Made by a program: the position numbers and the translations under genes. Under the pieces are notes generated by a model. It was not told the origin of the DNA. It searched no databases and worked only from the letters and a program-made list of their open reading frames with translations. A DNA stretch of 62,497 nt from Planktomarina sp. Lineage in GTDB: Bacteria > Pseudomonadota > Alphaproteobacteria > Rhodobacterales > Rhodobacteraceae. Position 1 is the stretch's first letter, and each line of letters begins with the position of its first letter. The stretch covers positions 1 to 62,497 of the forward strand of contig JADHLF010000008.1 of NCBI GenBank assembly GCA_016780825.1, written 5' to 3'. Positions 9,240 to 18,766 of this stretch are shown one piece after another.

Positions 9240-9439
9240 GGGAAATCCTAAGAGTGGTGTTAAGAGTAATTGTGCAGGCCGGATTAGAGTGCGGGCCGCC
9301 CGCGCGCCGCACGTCCTCGGCTCGCCCCAATCGTGCGCACTGTGAGGGTGAAAACCCAGCCAACTGTCTTAAATCTCGAAATCATGCCTCAAAGTGGAAA
9401 ACTCTAAACCGACAATCTTTTCCATTTGCGACCTATGGT

Positions 9440-10627
9440 TCAAAAACGTCTTTTGTTTTCGCAAATTTCGGCCGCAAAGGACATCAAGACTGAGAGTGCC
9501 TTCAAAAACGGGTCATCGGCAACGGTCATGGCCACGCGAATGTGACCGGCGGCCGCCTGACCAAAACTCTCGCCTGGCATGACGGCAATGTGATGTTTAT
9601 CGAGCAAAGCATGGGCGAAAGCCTCACCGCTTAGCCCGGTGGCGCGCATGTCCAGCATCAGATACATTGCGCCCGAACAGGGCACAGCGCGCACCAGATT
9701 TTGCTGGGCTATGAGATCAAGGGCGATGCGCCGCCGCCGCCGGAAGGGCGCGGCCACTTCATCCTCTAATTTTTGGCCTTGGGCGAGAGCGAATTCTGCG
9801 GCGTCTTGAATGAATCCCGGCACCCCATAGGTGGTATGGGTGGCGAAATTGGTGAGATGTTCGATCACGGGCACCGGGCCACAAATCCATCCAATTCGGC
9901 TTCCCGTCATGGCATGGCTCTTTGACATTGAACCAATCACCAAGCTGCGCTCCTGCATTCCGGGCAGAGTTCGGGGGCTCACATGCTCGCCTTGCCAGAC
10001 TTGGGTGTCATACACCTCGTCAGAGATCAGCCATAGATCATGGGCGATACAGGTTTGGGCGATTCCTTCCCATGTGGCGCGGTCATAAACCACCCCGGTC
10101 GGATTGTTCGGTGAATTGACCAGCATGGACCGCGCCCCCATGGCTGCGGCCTCCAGATCGGTCGCGCGCGGTTGAAAATCATTGGCCGGATCGCAAAGGA
10201 TCGCACGATCGACAGCGCCCGTTCCGCGAATTGTGCCGGGATAGGTGGCATAGTAAGGGTCGCAATAAAGCGCGATATCTCCGGGGTTGAGCACGGCCAT
10301 ATGGGCGGCAAAAAGAGCTGATTGCCCGCCAGGTGTGATCAAAATATTTTCAACGGTTGTGGGAACGCCAGTCTGGGCCTCAATGCGGCGGGCGACGGCG
10401 GCGCGCAGCCCCTCTGTGCCCGGCACTGCTGCATAGCCGGTGTGCCCCCCCCTTGCGGACCGGCCCATTGCGGCCAAAATATCCATATGGGTGCGAATGT
10501 CATGCTCCCCGATGGTCAATTCAATGATCGGATGGCCTTGTTTTTTCAAAGCCCGCGCTTTGTAAAAAACATCCCAGCCATCGGATCCATCGCCGGTCAG
10601 GGCGGTCATGCGGTGTGCGAGTTCCAT
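9440..10627 (-). CDS. Class I/II pyridoxal-phosphate aminotransferase
   Basis: The product is a fold-type I PLP aminotransferase of the aspartate aminotransferase family. It shows the ITPGGQSALFAAH cofactor loop, the DPYYATYPG segment, NSPNNPTG, LISDEVYD and the PLP lysine in GSMSKSHAMTGSRIG. From the ATG at 10627 the protein is 395 residues, a normal length. A longer reading to 10780 would add about 50 poorly conserved residues and run into the cysS start, so I reject it. The amino-acid substrate cannot be read from the sequence. It is divergent from cysS. Confidence 0.85.
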   Translation of the reverse strand: MELAHRMTALTGDGSDGWDVFYKARALKKQGHPIIELTIGEHDIRTHMDILAAMGRSARGGHTGYAAVPGTEGLRAAVARRIEAQTGVPTTVENILITPGGQSALFAAHMAVLNPGDIALYCDPYYATYPGTIRGTGAVDRAILCDPANDFQPRATDLEAAAMGARSMLVNSPNNPTGVVYDRATWEGIAQTCIAHDLWLISDEVYDTQVWQGEHVSPRTLPGMQERSLVIGSMSKSHAMTGSRIGWICGPVPVIEHLTNFATHTTYGVPGFIQDAAEFALAQGQKLEDEVAAPFRRRRRIALDLIAQQNLVRAVPCSGAMYLMLDMRATGLSGEAFAHALLDKHHIAVMPGESFGQAAAGHIRVAMTVADDPFLKALSVLMSFAAEICENKRRF

Positions 10628-10818
10628 CCCGCGACTTGGCCTGAAGCCGATAGATTCGTCAAATTGGTTTTGAGCAATTGAAACACGAGGTTCACAGCGA
10701 TATAGAGGCCCCATGATTTGGCTTTGTTGACATAATATGACTGCCGCGGCGACGCGCGCCTTGTATGGGCGGCCCGCCACTTTCTTTCCGTGCCTTCCGT
10801 AACTCTAGGACATGCCCG

Positions 10819-12183
10819 ATGATGCAAATCAAGCTGCACAATAGCAAAACCCGCCGCAAAGAGCCTTTCACGCCCTTAGATCCCAAGAATGTGCGCATGT
10901 ATGTCTGCGGTCCAACGGTGTATGATCGCGCGCATTTGGGCAATGCGCGTCCGGTTGTTGTGTTTGACAGCCTGTTTCGCCTGCTGCGCGAGGTCTATGG
11001 CGCCGAGCATGTCAGCTATGCGCGCAATTTCACCGATATAGACGACAAAATAAATGCGAAATCGGCCGCAACAGGGCGTGAGATCGGGCAAATCACTGAT
11101 GAAACCATTGGGTGGTATTTGGCCGATATGGGAGCCTTGGCGGCTCTGGAGCCCACGGTGATGCCGCGTGCCACTGATTATATTGCAAAAATGATTTCGA
11201 TGTCAGAAGATCTCATCGCCAAGGGGCATGCCTATGCGGCCGAAGGCCATGTCCTGTTTGATGTAAACAGCTGCCCCGATTATGGTGCGCTGTCAGGGCG
11301 CAGCGTGGAGGATATGATCGCCGGTGCACGGGTGGAAGTGGCGCCCTATAAGCGCGATCCCATGGATTTTGTCCTGTGGAAACCCTCAGATGCGCAAACG
11401 CCGGGCTGGCCAAGCCCTTGGGGGCGCGGACGCCCAGGCTGGCATATTGAATGCTCGGCGATGGCTTATGAGCTTTTTGGCCATAGTTTTGATATTCATG
11501 GCGGCGGCAATGATCTTCTGTTTCCGCATCATGAGAATGAGATTGCGCAGAGCTGCTGTGCGCATCCGGAGGGCAGTTTTGCGCAGATCTGGATGCACAA
11601 CGAAATGCTACAGGTCGAGGGTAAAAAAATGTCCAAATCCTTGGGCAATTTTTTCACCGTGCGCGATTTGCTCGATCAAGATATTTCCGGCGAGGTGATC
11701 CGCTTTGTGCTCCTATCCACCCATTACAGCAAGCCGATGGATTGGACGCAAAAGAAGGCGCAGGAGGCGGCGAGCACTTTGCGCAAATGGCATGAGTTGG
11801 TGCAGGGGGCAAAGCCTGCGGCTTTGGATGATGAAGTTCTTGCCCATTTGGCCAATGATTTGAACACGCCGGGAGCTTTGGCAAGACTGCATGAATTGGC
11901 CAAATCTGGCGATGCTGCGGCGCTTTTGGCCGCCGGTCAATTTTTGGGCCTTTTGGGCGCAGATGAGACTTGGTGGCGTCCCAAACAGGTGGGCGGCGCG
12001 GCGGCCTTGCGGGTGGAGGCGTTGATGGAAGAGCGCAGGCAAGCCAAGGCCGCACGCGATTTTGCCGCAGCCGATGCCATACGCAAGCGGTTAAGCGCCG
12101 CGGGCGTGGAGCTCGTAGACAAGCCCGGCGGCCTATCGGAGGCGGTGATCACTGAGGCCTTTAACCCCGATTTGCTCGGATGA
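10819..12183 (+). CDS. cysS: Cysteinyl-tRNA synthetase
   Basis: This enzyme charges tRNA-Cys with cysteine. The 454-residue class I synthetase has Cys30 as first zinc ligand (YVCGPTVYD), the HIGH-type motif HLGN at 39-42, GWHIECSAMA with further zinc ligands, and KMSKS at 270-274. The start at 10819 (MMQIKLHNSK) is 8 nt after an AGGA sequence and matches family N-termini; longer forms are not conserved. Its last 4 nt overlap the next gene (ATGA), so the two are translationally coupled. Confidence 0.97.
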   Translation: MMQIKLHNSKTRRKEPFTPLDPKNVRMYVCGPTVYDRAHLGNARPVVVFDSLFRLLREVYGAEHVSYARNFTDIDDKINAKSAATGREIGQITDETIGWYLADMGALAALEPTVMPRATDYIAKMISMSEDLIAKGHAYAAEGHVLFDVNSCPDYGALSGRSVEDMIAGARVEVAPYKRDPMDFVLWKPSDAQTPGWPSPWGRGRPGWHIECSAMAYELFGHSFDIHGGGNDLLFPHHENEIAQSCCAHPEGSFAQIWMHNEMLQVEGKKMSKSLGNFFTVRDLLDQDISGEVIRFVLLSTHYSKPMDWTQKKAQEAASTLRKWHELVQGAKPAALDDEVLAHLANDLNTPGALARLHELAKSGDAAALLAAGQFLGLLGADETWWRPKQVGGAAALRVEALMEERRQAKAARDFAAADAIRKRLSAAGVELVDKPGGLSEAVITEAFNPDLLG

Positions 12184-12920
12184 GCCTTCAGGCTTGCGCC
12201 AATCTCGTCGCGCGGGCGGATCCCGAAAGGTTCGCCGCCGCCATGGCGGCCCCCCTGGCGGCGCGTGCGGTGCTTTTGCCGATCTATGCCGCCTCCATTG
12301 AGGTGGCTCGGGCACCTTGGGTGACGCAAGAGCCGATGATTGCAGAAATGCGCCTGCAGTGGTGGCGTGATGTCTTCCAAGAGATCGAGGCCGGCCGGCC
12401 GCGCAAACATGAGGTTGTCGATGCTTTGGCGCCCGTGCTGGGCCCGCGGGGGGCTGAGGCTCTAGATGCGATGGTTTTGGCGCGCCGTTGGGACATCTAT
12501 AAAGAAGGTTTCACCACAGCCGATGATCTCCTGGCGCATGTGCAGAGCATCACGCTGGGGCCCATGCTCGCGGCTCTTGAGGCTTTGGGTCATATGCCTG
12601 AGGATCTCTCGGCCGTGCATGCCCATGCGACGCAGCTGGGGCTGGCGCGATTTTTGCGCGGCGTCCCCGCGTTGATTGAGCGCAAAACACCCGTTTGGGC
12701 GGAGGACCAAAAGGTCCATATTTACCGAGACCTCTGCACCCAAGCGCTGGATATGTCGGGTGGTTTAATGCCGTCACCGGCGCTGATAGAAACGGCCCAT
12801 TGCCGCCGGGTATTGCGGTTCGTTCGCAAAAATCCAGGGGCTGTTGAGATCGGGGCGATACCAGAGTTTCGCATTGGCGCAGCCCTTGCGCGGGGCTGGC
12901 TGGCTTGGCGTTGTGGCTAA
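12180..12920 (+). CDS. Squalene/phytoene synthase family protein, likely non-catalytic (NDUFAF6-like)
   Basis: The 246-residue product has the squalene/phytoene synthase fold pattern (RAVLLPIYAASIEVARAPW, MRLQWWRDVFQEIEAG, LGLARFLRGVPAL). The two Asp-rich motifs (DxxxD) needed to bind prenyl diphosphate are absent: the first position reads RDVFQE and the second LRGVPALIER. It is therefore more like NDUFAF6-type relatives, which help respiratory complex I assembly in mitochondria, than a carotenoid enzyme. It overlaps cysS by ATGA and no carotenoid genes are near. The role is inferred. Confidence 0.75.
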   Translation: MSLQACANLVARADPERFAAAMAAPLAARAVLLPIYAASIEVARAPWVTQEPMIAEMRLQWWRDVFQEIEAGRPRKHEVVDALAPVLGPRGAEALDAMVLARRWDIYKEGFTTADDLLAHVQSITLGPMLAALEALGHMPEDLSAVHAHATQLGLARFLRGVPALIERKTPVWAEDQKVHIYRDLCTQALDMSGGLMPSPALIETAHCRRVLRFVRKNPGAVEIGAIPEFRIGAALARGWLAWRCG

Positions 12921-12928
12921 ATTGCAGC

Positions 12929-14152
12929 CTAGGCGGTGCGTTTGTTTGTCATGATCAGCCAAAGCAAGGCTGTTCCCGCCAGCAATAGAAACGGCACCAT
13001 TGCGTAATTGACCGCGGCCCATCCCTGCACCACAGAGCCGCCACTGCAATTCATCAACCCACCCGACGCGATAGAGGCGATGGTAACGCAGCCAAAAACG
13101 ATGGCATCATTCATCCCCTGCACCCTTCCTCTTTCATGCGGAGCATGGGCGCGGGTCAGCAGGGTGGTGGCCCCAATGAACCCGAAATTCCAGCCAACCC
13201 CTAAGAGAATGAGCGCGGCATAGAAATTGCCCAGTTCCATACCGCTCAGCGCCACAAGCCCCGCAGATCCCAAAATCAGAAGACCAAGGCCCATTATTTT
13301 TTCCACGCCAAACCGGTTGATGAGATGGCCGGTAAAAAATGATGGCAGATACATCGCGACCACATGGGCCGAGACAATGTCATTGGCATTGTCCTTGGTT
13401 AAACCACAGTCAACAACCGCGAGCGGCGTCGAGGTCATCACCAAATTCATTAAAGAATAAGCCACCATCCCGCAGGCAATAGCGACCAAAATCGATGGGT
13501 CGCGCAGCAGCTGCCTACGGCTGCGCGGGGTGAGGGCGGCGGGCGCGCTTGGCGCGTTGGAGGTGCCTTTGGGCAGGCGCAGCAGCAAAAATAAGAACAT
13601 GCCCACAAGGTTCAGCGCGATGATGGCCATGTAACTGCCGAGAAATGGAACCACAGAAGCATCCTGCACAAATTTATTCAGCTGCGGCCCAAATATGGCC
13701 GAAATCAACCCGCCCGCCATGACGAAGGAAATCGCCTTTGGGCGGAAGCTGTCCGAAGCCGTGTCGGTGGCGGCAAATCGGTAAAAGCCCTGCGCGGACA
13801 TATAAATGCCCGAGATATAGGATCCGAGAAGGAAGATGGCAAAGGATGCGACATAGAGCCCATAGGCCGAGACCGCAGCGCCCAAGGCGCCGGCAATGGC
13901 TCCGATAAAAAACCCGGTTTTGCGGCCGTATTTCTGCATCAAGGACGAAAGCCAGGGGGCCGTGGTCATCGAACTAAAGACGATCAAAGAAATCGGCAAT
14001 GTGGCGAAACAAGGATTGGCTGTCAACATACCGCCCGCCAATCCGCCGATCACAAATATCATTGGCATTTGTCCGCCCAAGATTGCTTGAGCGGCCACTA
14101 GAACCGTCACATTGCGTTGAGCCAGACGGTCGTCGGGAGCGGTTTGTATCAT
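12929..14152 (-). CDS. MFS transporter
   Basis: The 407-residue integral membrane protein has about 12 hydrophobic segments and major-facilitator features: a small linker after segment 2 (SSLMQKYGRKTGFFIGA) and a basic central loop (LPKGTSNAPSAPAALTPRSRRQLLRDP) between the halves. It lies 18 nt after cobB on the same strand, so it may belong to a cobA-cobB-MFS transcript. That would suit transport of a tetrapyrrole, cobalt-related or cobamide compound, but the substrate cannot be read from the sequence. It is convergent with the preceding phytoene synthase-like gene. Confidence 0.85.
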   Translation of the reverse strand: MIQTAPDDRLAQRNVTVLVAAQAILGGQMPMIFVIGGLAGGMLTANPCFATLPISLIVFSSMTTAPWLSSLMQKYGRKTGFFIGAIAGALGAAVSAYGLYVASFAIFLLGSYISGIYMSAQGFYRFAATDTASDSFRPKAISFVMAGGLISAIFGPQLNKFVQDASVVPFLGSYMAIIALNLVGMFLFLLLRLPKGTSNAPSAPAALTPRSRRQLLRDPSILVAIACGMVAYSLMNLVMTSTPLAVVDCGLTKDNANDIVSAHVVAMYLPSFFTGHLINRFGVEKIMGLGLLILGSAGLVALSGMELGNFYAALILLGVGWNFGFIGATTLLTRAHAPHERGRVQGMNDAIVFGCVTIASIASGGLMNCSGGSVVQGWAAVNYAMVPFLLLAGTALLWLIMTNKRTA

Positions 14153-14170
14153 GATTGGATCCTTTAAGTA

Positions 14171-15436
14171 TCAATGCCCTGCAATGATATGAGCGAAGGA
14201 ACCGCAAGTGCGCCCGATGTGCAAGCCCATTTCGCCCAAATCGGCGTGATCGGCATCTTTTGTCGCAAACAGAGCCGGGCCCGCAGCGTTGATTGTGCGC
14301 GCATAGTGAAACTCATGGGCCATCAAGGGCGCGTTAAAATGGTCGCTTAAAGGTGTCAGTTGACGATAGCCCAAGTGTAATTTGCGGTGCTGAAAACTGG
14401 TTTCCAAAGGCAAAAGCCCAAGCATTTCGTGGCGCTGCCCCTTTGCATCAACCAACCCTTTGCCAAGAACCATATAGCCGCCACACTCGCCATAGATGGG
14501 CGTTCCAAGTGCCGCATGGCGCGCAAGCGACGCTTTGAACTTTGCCGCACAGGCCAATTGCCCGGCATGGAGCTCGGGATAGCCGCCGGGCAGAAAAATA
14601 TACTGCGCCTCTTTCGGCGCCGGTTCATCGGCCAGCGGCGAGAAGAAAGACAGCTGCGCCCCGGCGTCCCGCCAGCCTTTTAATTGATGCGGATAGCGAA
14701 ACGTGAAGGCGTGGTCTGAGGCAATGGCGATATGCTGTGCCGGTGGGCCGGGCAGGCGGGTTTGGGGCGCGAAAGCGGGACCGCTCAGCTCTGAGAGCGC
14801 CGCCAGATCTAAGCTCGGGTGCAGCGCTGTGGCAATATGATCGATCCAAGGCTCCAGGTGATCGATTTCACCGGCTTGCACCAAGCCCAAATGACGCTCC
14901 GGCAGGGCGAAGGCCTCGGATCGCATCAAATGGCCAAATACTTTGACATTTTGCGCGCTCAAAGCCTGTGTCAGCATATCCAAGTGGCGCGCGCTGCCGA
15001 CACGGTTGAAAAACACGCCGGCCACTGTCACTTGTGGATCAAAATCTCTGAACCCTGCCACGAGCGCGGCGACAGAATGGGCGGTTTTGGCGGCATCCAC
15101 GACCAAGAGCACTGGGATCTCCAAGATCCGCGCCAAATGCGCAGCGGAGCCTGTCCCGTCTTTGCCGGCCCCATCAAACAACCCCATAGCCGCCTCAACC
15201 ACCAAGCCGCCCGACCCGGCCAGGGTGCGGATCAGCTCTGTGGACATGGCCCAGGCGTCTAGGTTCATCGAAGGGGTGCCTGCGGCCACAAAATGATAGC
15301 CGGGATCGATATAATCGGGGCCTGATTTTGCCGGCTGAAAGTCAATTTGAGCGCGGCGCATCAGCCGCATAAGAGCAAGTGTTACGGTGGTTTTGCCGGC
15401 GCCCGAGCTTGGCGCGGCAATCATAAAGCGGCTCAT
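14171..15436 (-). CDS. cobB: Cobyrinate a,c-diamide synthase
   Basis: CobB amidates the a and c side chains of (hydrogeno)byrinic acid in cobalamin synthesis, using glutamine and ATP. The 421-residue protein has an N-terminal P-loop SSGAGKTT (residues 10-17) and a C-terminal class I glutaminase-like domain with the nucleophile Cys318 in GECGGYMVLG and MAHEFHYA near the end. I start it at 15436 (MSRFMIAAPSSG), which overlaps the cobA stop by 4 nt (ATGA); the upstream extension to 15511 is not conserved. Confidence 0.93.
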   Translation of the reverse strand: MSRFMIAAPSSGAGKTTVTLALMRLMRRAQIDFQPAKSGPDYIDPGYHFVAAGTPSMNLDAWAMSTELIRTLAGSGGLVVEAAMGLFDGAGKDGTGSAAHLARILEIPVLLVVDAAKTAHSVAALVAGFRDFDPQVTVAGVFFNRVGSARHLDMLTQALSAQNVKVFGHLMRSEAFALPERHLGLVQAGEIDHLEPWIDHIATALHPSLDLAALSELSGPAFAPQTRLPGPPAQHIAIASDHAFTFRYPHQLKGWRDAGAQLSFFSPLADEPAPKEAQYIFLPGGYPELHAGQLACAAKFKASLARHAALGTPIYGECGGYMVLGKGLVDAKGQRHEMLGLLPLETSFQHRKLHLGYRQLTPLSDHFNAPLMAHEFHYARTINAAGPALFATKDADHADLGEMGLHIGRTCGSFAHIIAGH

Positions 15437-16284
15437 GCGCTTTCCGCAGGGCGTCCTCGATCCAAAGGATCCAGATTGCGCGGTGCGGCGCCGGCCTCGA
15501 GAGATTGCCAATCCAAGACCTGCCGCATCAAAACGGAGCGTCCGACACAGATGATCGCGGGCGGCTCAACCCCTGCCGCCTTGGCGTCGTCCACCGCTGT
15601 GCCCAGCGTGCTTTCGACGACGTTTTGCTGCTCTAAGGTGGCGGAGGTGACAAAGGCCAAGGGTTCTGACGGGCTGCGGCCAGCCTCCATCAACCTTTGT
15701 GTAATCTGAGCGATATGTTTCATGCCCATGTAGATGACAATGACTTGGCTCCCCTGGGCGATGGCGCCCCAGTCCAGAGATCCGGGCGTGTCGCCGGTTT
15801 GATCATGGCCGGTCACAAATGTGACCGATTGGTTAACGTCGCGGTGGGTCACGGGAATTCCTGCATAGGCCAATCCGCCGATACCGGCGGAAATGCCCGG
15901 AATAATGCGGATAGGCACCCCATGCTGCACAAGCGTTTGTGCTTCCTCGCCGCCCCGTCCAAAGACAAAGGGATCACCGCCCTTGAGCCGCAGCACGCGT
16001 TTTCCTGCACGCGCCAGCTCCACCAAATGCAATGAGATATCGCGCTGTTTGGCCGAAGGTTTGCCGCCCCGTTTGCCCGCATAGATCAATTCGGCTGTGC
16101 CGGCCCAAGACAAAATATCTTCACCCACCAAAGCATCATAGACGACGACATCGGCTTGCCGCAACGCGTTGAGCCCATGCAGTGTCAGAAGGCCCGGATC
16201 GCCCGGTCCCGCGCCGCACAGCCATACCCAGCCTGGGCGCAGCTCAGGCCATGACTTTTGCGGAAGGGGAAGTGAATCGCTCAT
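15433..16284 (-). CDS. cobA: Uroporphyrinogen-III C-methyltransferase
   Basis: CobA adds methyl groups at C-2 and C-7 of uroporphyrinogen III to give precorrin-2, the entry to cobalamin (and siroheme). The 283-residue product shows the tetrapyrrole methylase motifs: LCGAGPGDPGLLTLHGLNAL at the start, GGDPFVFGRGGEE, PGISAGIGGLAYAGIPVTHR and VTGHDQTG. It is a stand-alone methylase without the CysG dehydrogenase/ferrochelatase domain. It leads the leftward cobA-cobB operon and is divergent from cbiD across about 96 bp, where I see no cobalamin riboswitch. Confidence 0.94.
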   Translation of the reverse strand: MSDSLPLPQKSWPELRPGWVWLCGAGPGDPGLLTLHGLNALRQADVVVYDALVGEDILSWAGTAELIYAGKRGGKPSAKQRDISLHLVELARAGKRVLRLKGGDPFVFGRGGEEAQTLVQHGVPIRIIPGISAGIGGLAYAGIPVTHRDVNQSVTFVTGHDQTGDTPGSLDWGAIAQGSQVIVIYMGMKHIAQITQRLMEAGRSPSEPLAFVTSATLEQQNVVESTLGTAVDDAKAAGVEPPAIICVGRSVLMRQVLDWQSLEAGAAPRNLDPLDRGRPAESA

Positions 16285-16380
16285 AGGTCTCTTTATGGCG
16301 AAAATTCACCGGAGGGAATAGAGTGCAAGCGACACGCGCTTTGTGATTGGCGGCATGAATTGCCCTGCTATAGTGGCGCA

Positions 16381-17424
16381 ATGGAGACCCGTGAATCCCC
16401 CCCTTTGCGTCGCGGTTGGACGACCGGCGCCTGTGCGACCGCTGCCGTGCGCGCCGGGCTATGCGCCCTATGGGGCGGCGAGCAATTGGAGGAGGTGCAA
16501 ATCACCCTGCCAAAAGGTGAGACGCCGATCTTCAAAATCGCCCATCGTGAGGTGACGGCCGATTGGGTGGAAATTGGCATCACCAAGGATGCTGGCGATG
16601 ATCCGGACGTCACTCATGGCGCATTAATCATCGCGCGCGTGGCGCGCTCCTTGGGCGGTGTGCGCTTTCATGCCGGTGACGGCGTTGGCACGATCACAAA
16701 GGCAGGATTGCCAATCGCAGTAGGAGAGCCCGCCATCAATCCCGTGCCGCGACAAATGATGCAGGCTGAGGTGGAGGAAATGGCGGATCGCTACGGTCAA
16801 CCGCCCGACGTCGACATCACCATTCGCATCCCGGGGGGCAGGGCTCTTGCCTTGAAAACTTGGAATCCAAGGCTGGGCATTGTGGATGGTTTGTCAGTGC
16901 TGGGCACAACGGGGATCGTGCGTCCGTTTTCTTGCGCCGCATGGATCGCCTCTATCCACCGCGGCATTGATGTGGCGCGGGCTTGTGGCGCGCCTCATGT
17001 GGCCGGCTGCACAGGGGCCACCTCTGAGCGCGCGGTGCAGGCGCTGCATGGCTTGCCCGACACCTCGATGCTGGATATGGGAGATTTTGCCGGTGGGTTG
17101 ATGAAATATTTGCGGCGCCACCCGGTGGCGCGGCTGACCATCGGCGGCGGAATTGGCAAGATGACCAAATTGGCGCAGGGCGCGCGCGATTTGCATTCCG
17201 CCCGATCGCAAGTAGATTTCACCGCTTTGGCGCAGGTTCTTGACCAACCGGATCTGGCCCGGGCCAATACGGCGCTTGAGGCCTATTCGCTGGCCGGCCC
17301 GGAGATGGCCCAATGGGTGGCGCGGTCTGCCCTGACCAATTGCCAATCCATACTACAGGGGGCCGATATCGCAGTAGATTGCGTGGTTATTGATCGCACA
17401 GGTCTGATATTGGCGCAGTCATGA
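16381..17424 (+). CDS. cbiD: Cobalt-precorrin-5B (C1)-methyltransferase CbiD
   Basis: CbiD methylates C-1 of the corrin ring during ring contraction. The product (347 residues from the ATG at 16381) has the family start LRRGWTTGACATAA and GGIGKMTKLAQG in the C-terminal half. An upstream TTG at 16360 would add seven residues that are not conserved. CbiD is the enzyme of the cobalt-early pathway; its presence beside CobK and CobB, named from the aerobic pathway, suggests it replaces CobF here. It overlaps cobK by ATGA. Confidence 0.92.
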   Translation: METRESPPLRRGWTTGACATAAVRAGLCALWGGEQLEEVQITLPKGETPIFKIAHREVTADWVEIGITKDAGDDPDVTHGALIIARVARSLGGVRFHAGDGVGTITKAGLPIAVGEPAINPVPRQMMQAEVEEMADRYGQPPDVDITIRIPGGRALALKTWNPRLGIVDGLSVLGTTGIVRPFSCAAWIASIHRGIDVARACGAPHVAGCTGATSERAVQALHGLPDTSMLDMGDFAGGLMKYLRRHPVARLTIGGGIGKMTKLAQGARDLHSARSQVDFTALAQVLDQPDLARANTALEAYSLAGPEMAQWVARSALTNCQSILQGADIAVDCVVIDRTGLILAQS

Positions 17425-18155
17425 CGGTGTTAATTCTTGCAGGTACGGGCGAGGCTCGGCAATTTGCCCAATTTTGCGCAGATCACAAGATTGCCGCCTG
17501 CGCCAGTTTGGCCGGGGCGACGCGCCAGCCGAAACAGCTGGCCGTGCCCACCTATCATGGTGGTTTTGGCGGCGGTGACGGGTTTCGCGCGTTTTTGAAA
17601 CGCCATGGCGTTCGCGCAATATGCGATGCCACCCATCCCTTTGCCCATCACATCACCCAGCGGAGCTATGACATCGCTCGCGCAATCGGTCTGCCCTATA
17701 TGCGCTTTGAGCGACCCGCCTGGCAGCCGGGGCCGGGTGATCAGTGGATCTTTTTGGGTGATGAAACAGAGGCCGCGGCGCATATCGCGGCGGGGGCTGT
17801 GGTGTTTCTGGCCACGGGGCGGCAAAGCCTGCCAAAATTTGCCAATCTTGGGCATGCGCAGTTGATCTGTCGGCAAATTGATCCGCCCCAGGTCGCCTTT
17901 CCTTGGCCCAATGGTGATTACCTGATTGGCCGTCCACCATTTTCCATTGCCGATGAGGAGGCCTTGTTTCGCCGCCTAAATGTCGATGTGCTTGTGGTCA
18001 AAAACGCCGGCGGTGCGGCCAGTCGCACAAAATTGGATGCGGCGCGGAATTTGGGGCTCAAGGTCTTGATGATTGAACGCCCGCCTTGCTCGGCGCGGCC
18101 ATGCCTATCAGAAGGCTCACAGGCGGAGGCATGGTTGGCGCAATGGGCATCGTAA
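17421..18155 (+). CDS. cobK: Precorrin-6A reductase
   Basis: CobK reduces precorrin-6A to precorrin-6B with NADPH. The 244-residue protein opens with the nucleotide-binding segment VLILAGTGEARQFAQF and has the family features DATHPFAHHITQRSYDIA, FLATGRQSL and VVKNAGGAASRTKLDAAR. It starts inside the cbiD stop (ATGA), so the two are translationally coupled. Its 3' end overlaps the start of the following DNA glycosylase gene by 13 nt. Confidence 0.94.
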   Translation: MTVLILAGTGEARQFAQFCADHKIAACASLAGATRQPKQLAVPTYHGGFGGGDGFRAFLKRHGVRAICDATHPFAHHITQRSYDIARAIGLPYMRFERPAWQPGPGDQWIFLGDETEAAAHIAAGAVVFLATGRQSLPKFANLGHAQLICRQIDPPQVAFPWPNGDYLIGRPPFSIADEEALFRRLNVDVLVVKNAGGAASRTKLDAARNLGLKVLMIERPPCSARPCLSEGSQAEAWLAQWAS

Positions 18156-18766
18156 CCATCTCCACAGCGGTTGATATTGATCGCGCCGTGGATCAGCTCA
18201 ATATTCCTGAATTTTATGCAATTCATAAAACATGCGGCCCTATTCCTTTGCGCCGCAAGCCGCCCGGTTTTGCCAGCCTGCTTCAGGCCATTGTCGCACA
18301 ACAGGTCTCGGTGGCCTCTGCGGCTGCGATTTGGCAGCGTATTCAGGCGGCCGGCCTGTGTTGTGAGGCCAAAATGGCGCAGGCGAGCGCGGCGGAATTG
18401 GCGCGCCTCGGCCTATCGCGCCCCAAAATCCGCTATTCGAAGGCGCTGGCCCTCAGTGGGCTTGATTACGAGGGTTTGGCAGCTTTGCCCGATGCTGAGG
18501 TCATGTCCCGCCTGACGGCCATCACGGGTATCGGGCGCTGGACTGCGGAAGTTTATGCGCTGCAAGCCCTGGGCCGGGCGGATGTGTTTCCGCATGGAGA
18601 TTTAGCCCTGCAAGAGGCGGCGCGGCAGGTGTTTCATTTGCCGAAGCGCCCGAGCGAGGCGGATATGCGCGCCTTGGCTGAAAATTGGGCACCATTCAGA
18701 GCCGTTGCAGCGCGTCTGTTATGGGCCTATTACAAAAATCACAAATCGCGAGAGGGGATAGGATGA
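18143..18766 (+). CDS. DNA-3-methyladenine glycosylase II family (AlkA-like, HhH-GPD)
   Basis: This base-excision repair enzyme removes alkylated purines from DNA. The 207-residue product has the helix-hairpin-helix LTAITGIGRWTAEVYAL followed by the catalytic aspartate at residue 153 in PHGDLALQ, the HhH-GPD arrangement. It lacks the N-terminal domain of E. coli AlkA, as is common for the short alphaproteobacterial form. The ATG at 18143 is chosen because the conserved part starts soon after; it overlaps cobK by 13 nt. It overlaps the next gene by ATGA. Confidence 0.87.
   Translation: MGIVTISTAVDIDRAVDQLNIPEFYAIHKTCGPIPLRRKPPGFASLLQAIVAQQVSVASAAAIWQRIQAAGLCCEAKMAQASAAELARLGLSRPKIRYSKALALSGLDYEGLAALPDAEVMSRLTAITGIGRWTAEVYALQALGRADVFPHGDLALQEAARQVFHLPKRPSEADMRALAENWAPFRAVAARLLWAYYKNHKSREGIG

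Noticed and set aside
16285..16380. Cobalamin riboswitch between cobA and cbiD
   Set aside because: The gap is only about 96 bp and I see no B12-box-like conserved stretch or the long structured RNA such a switch needs.
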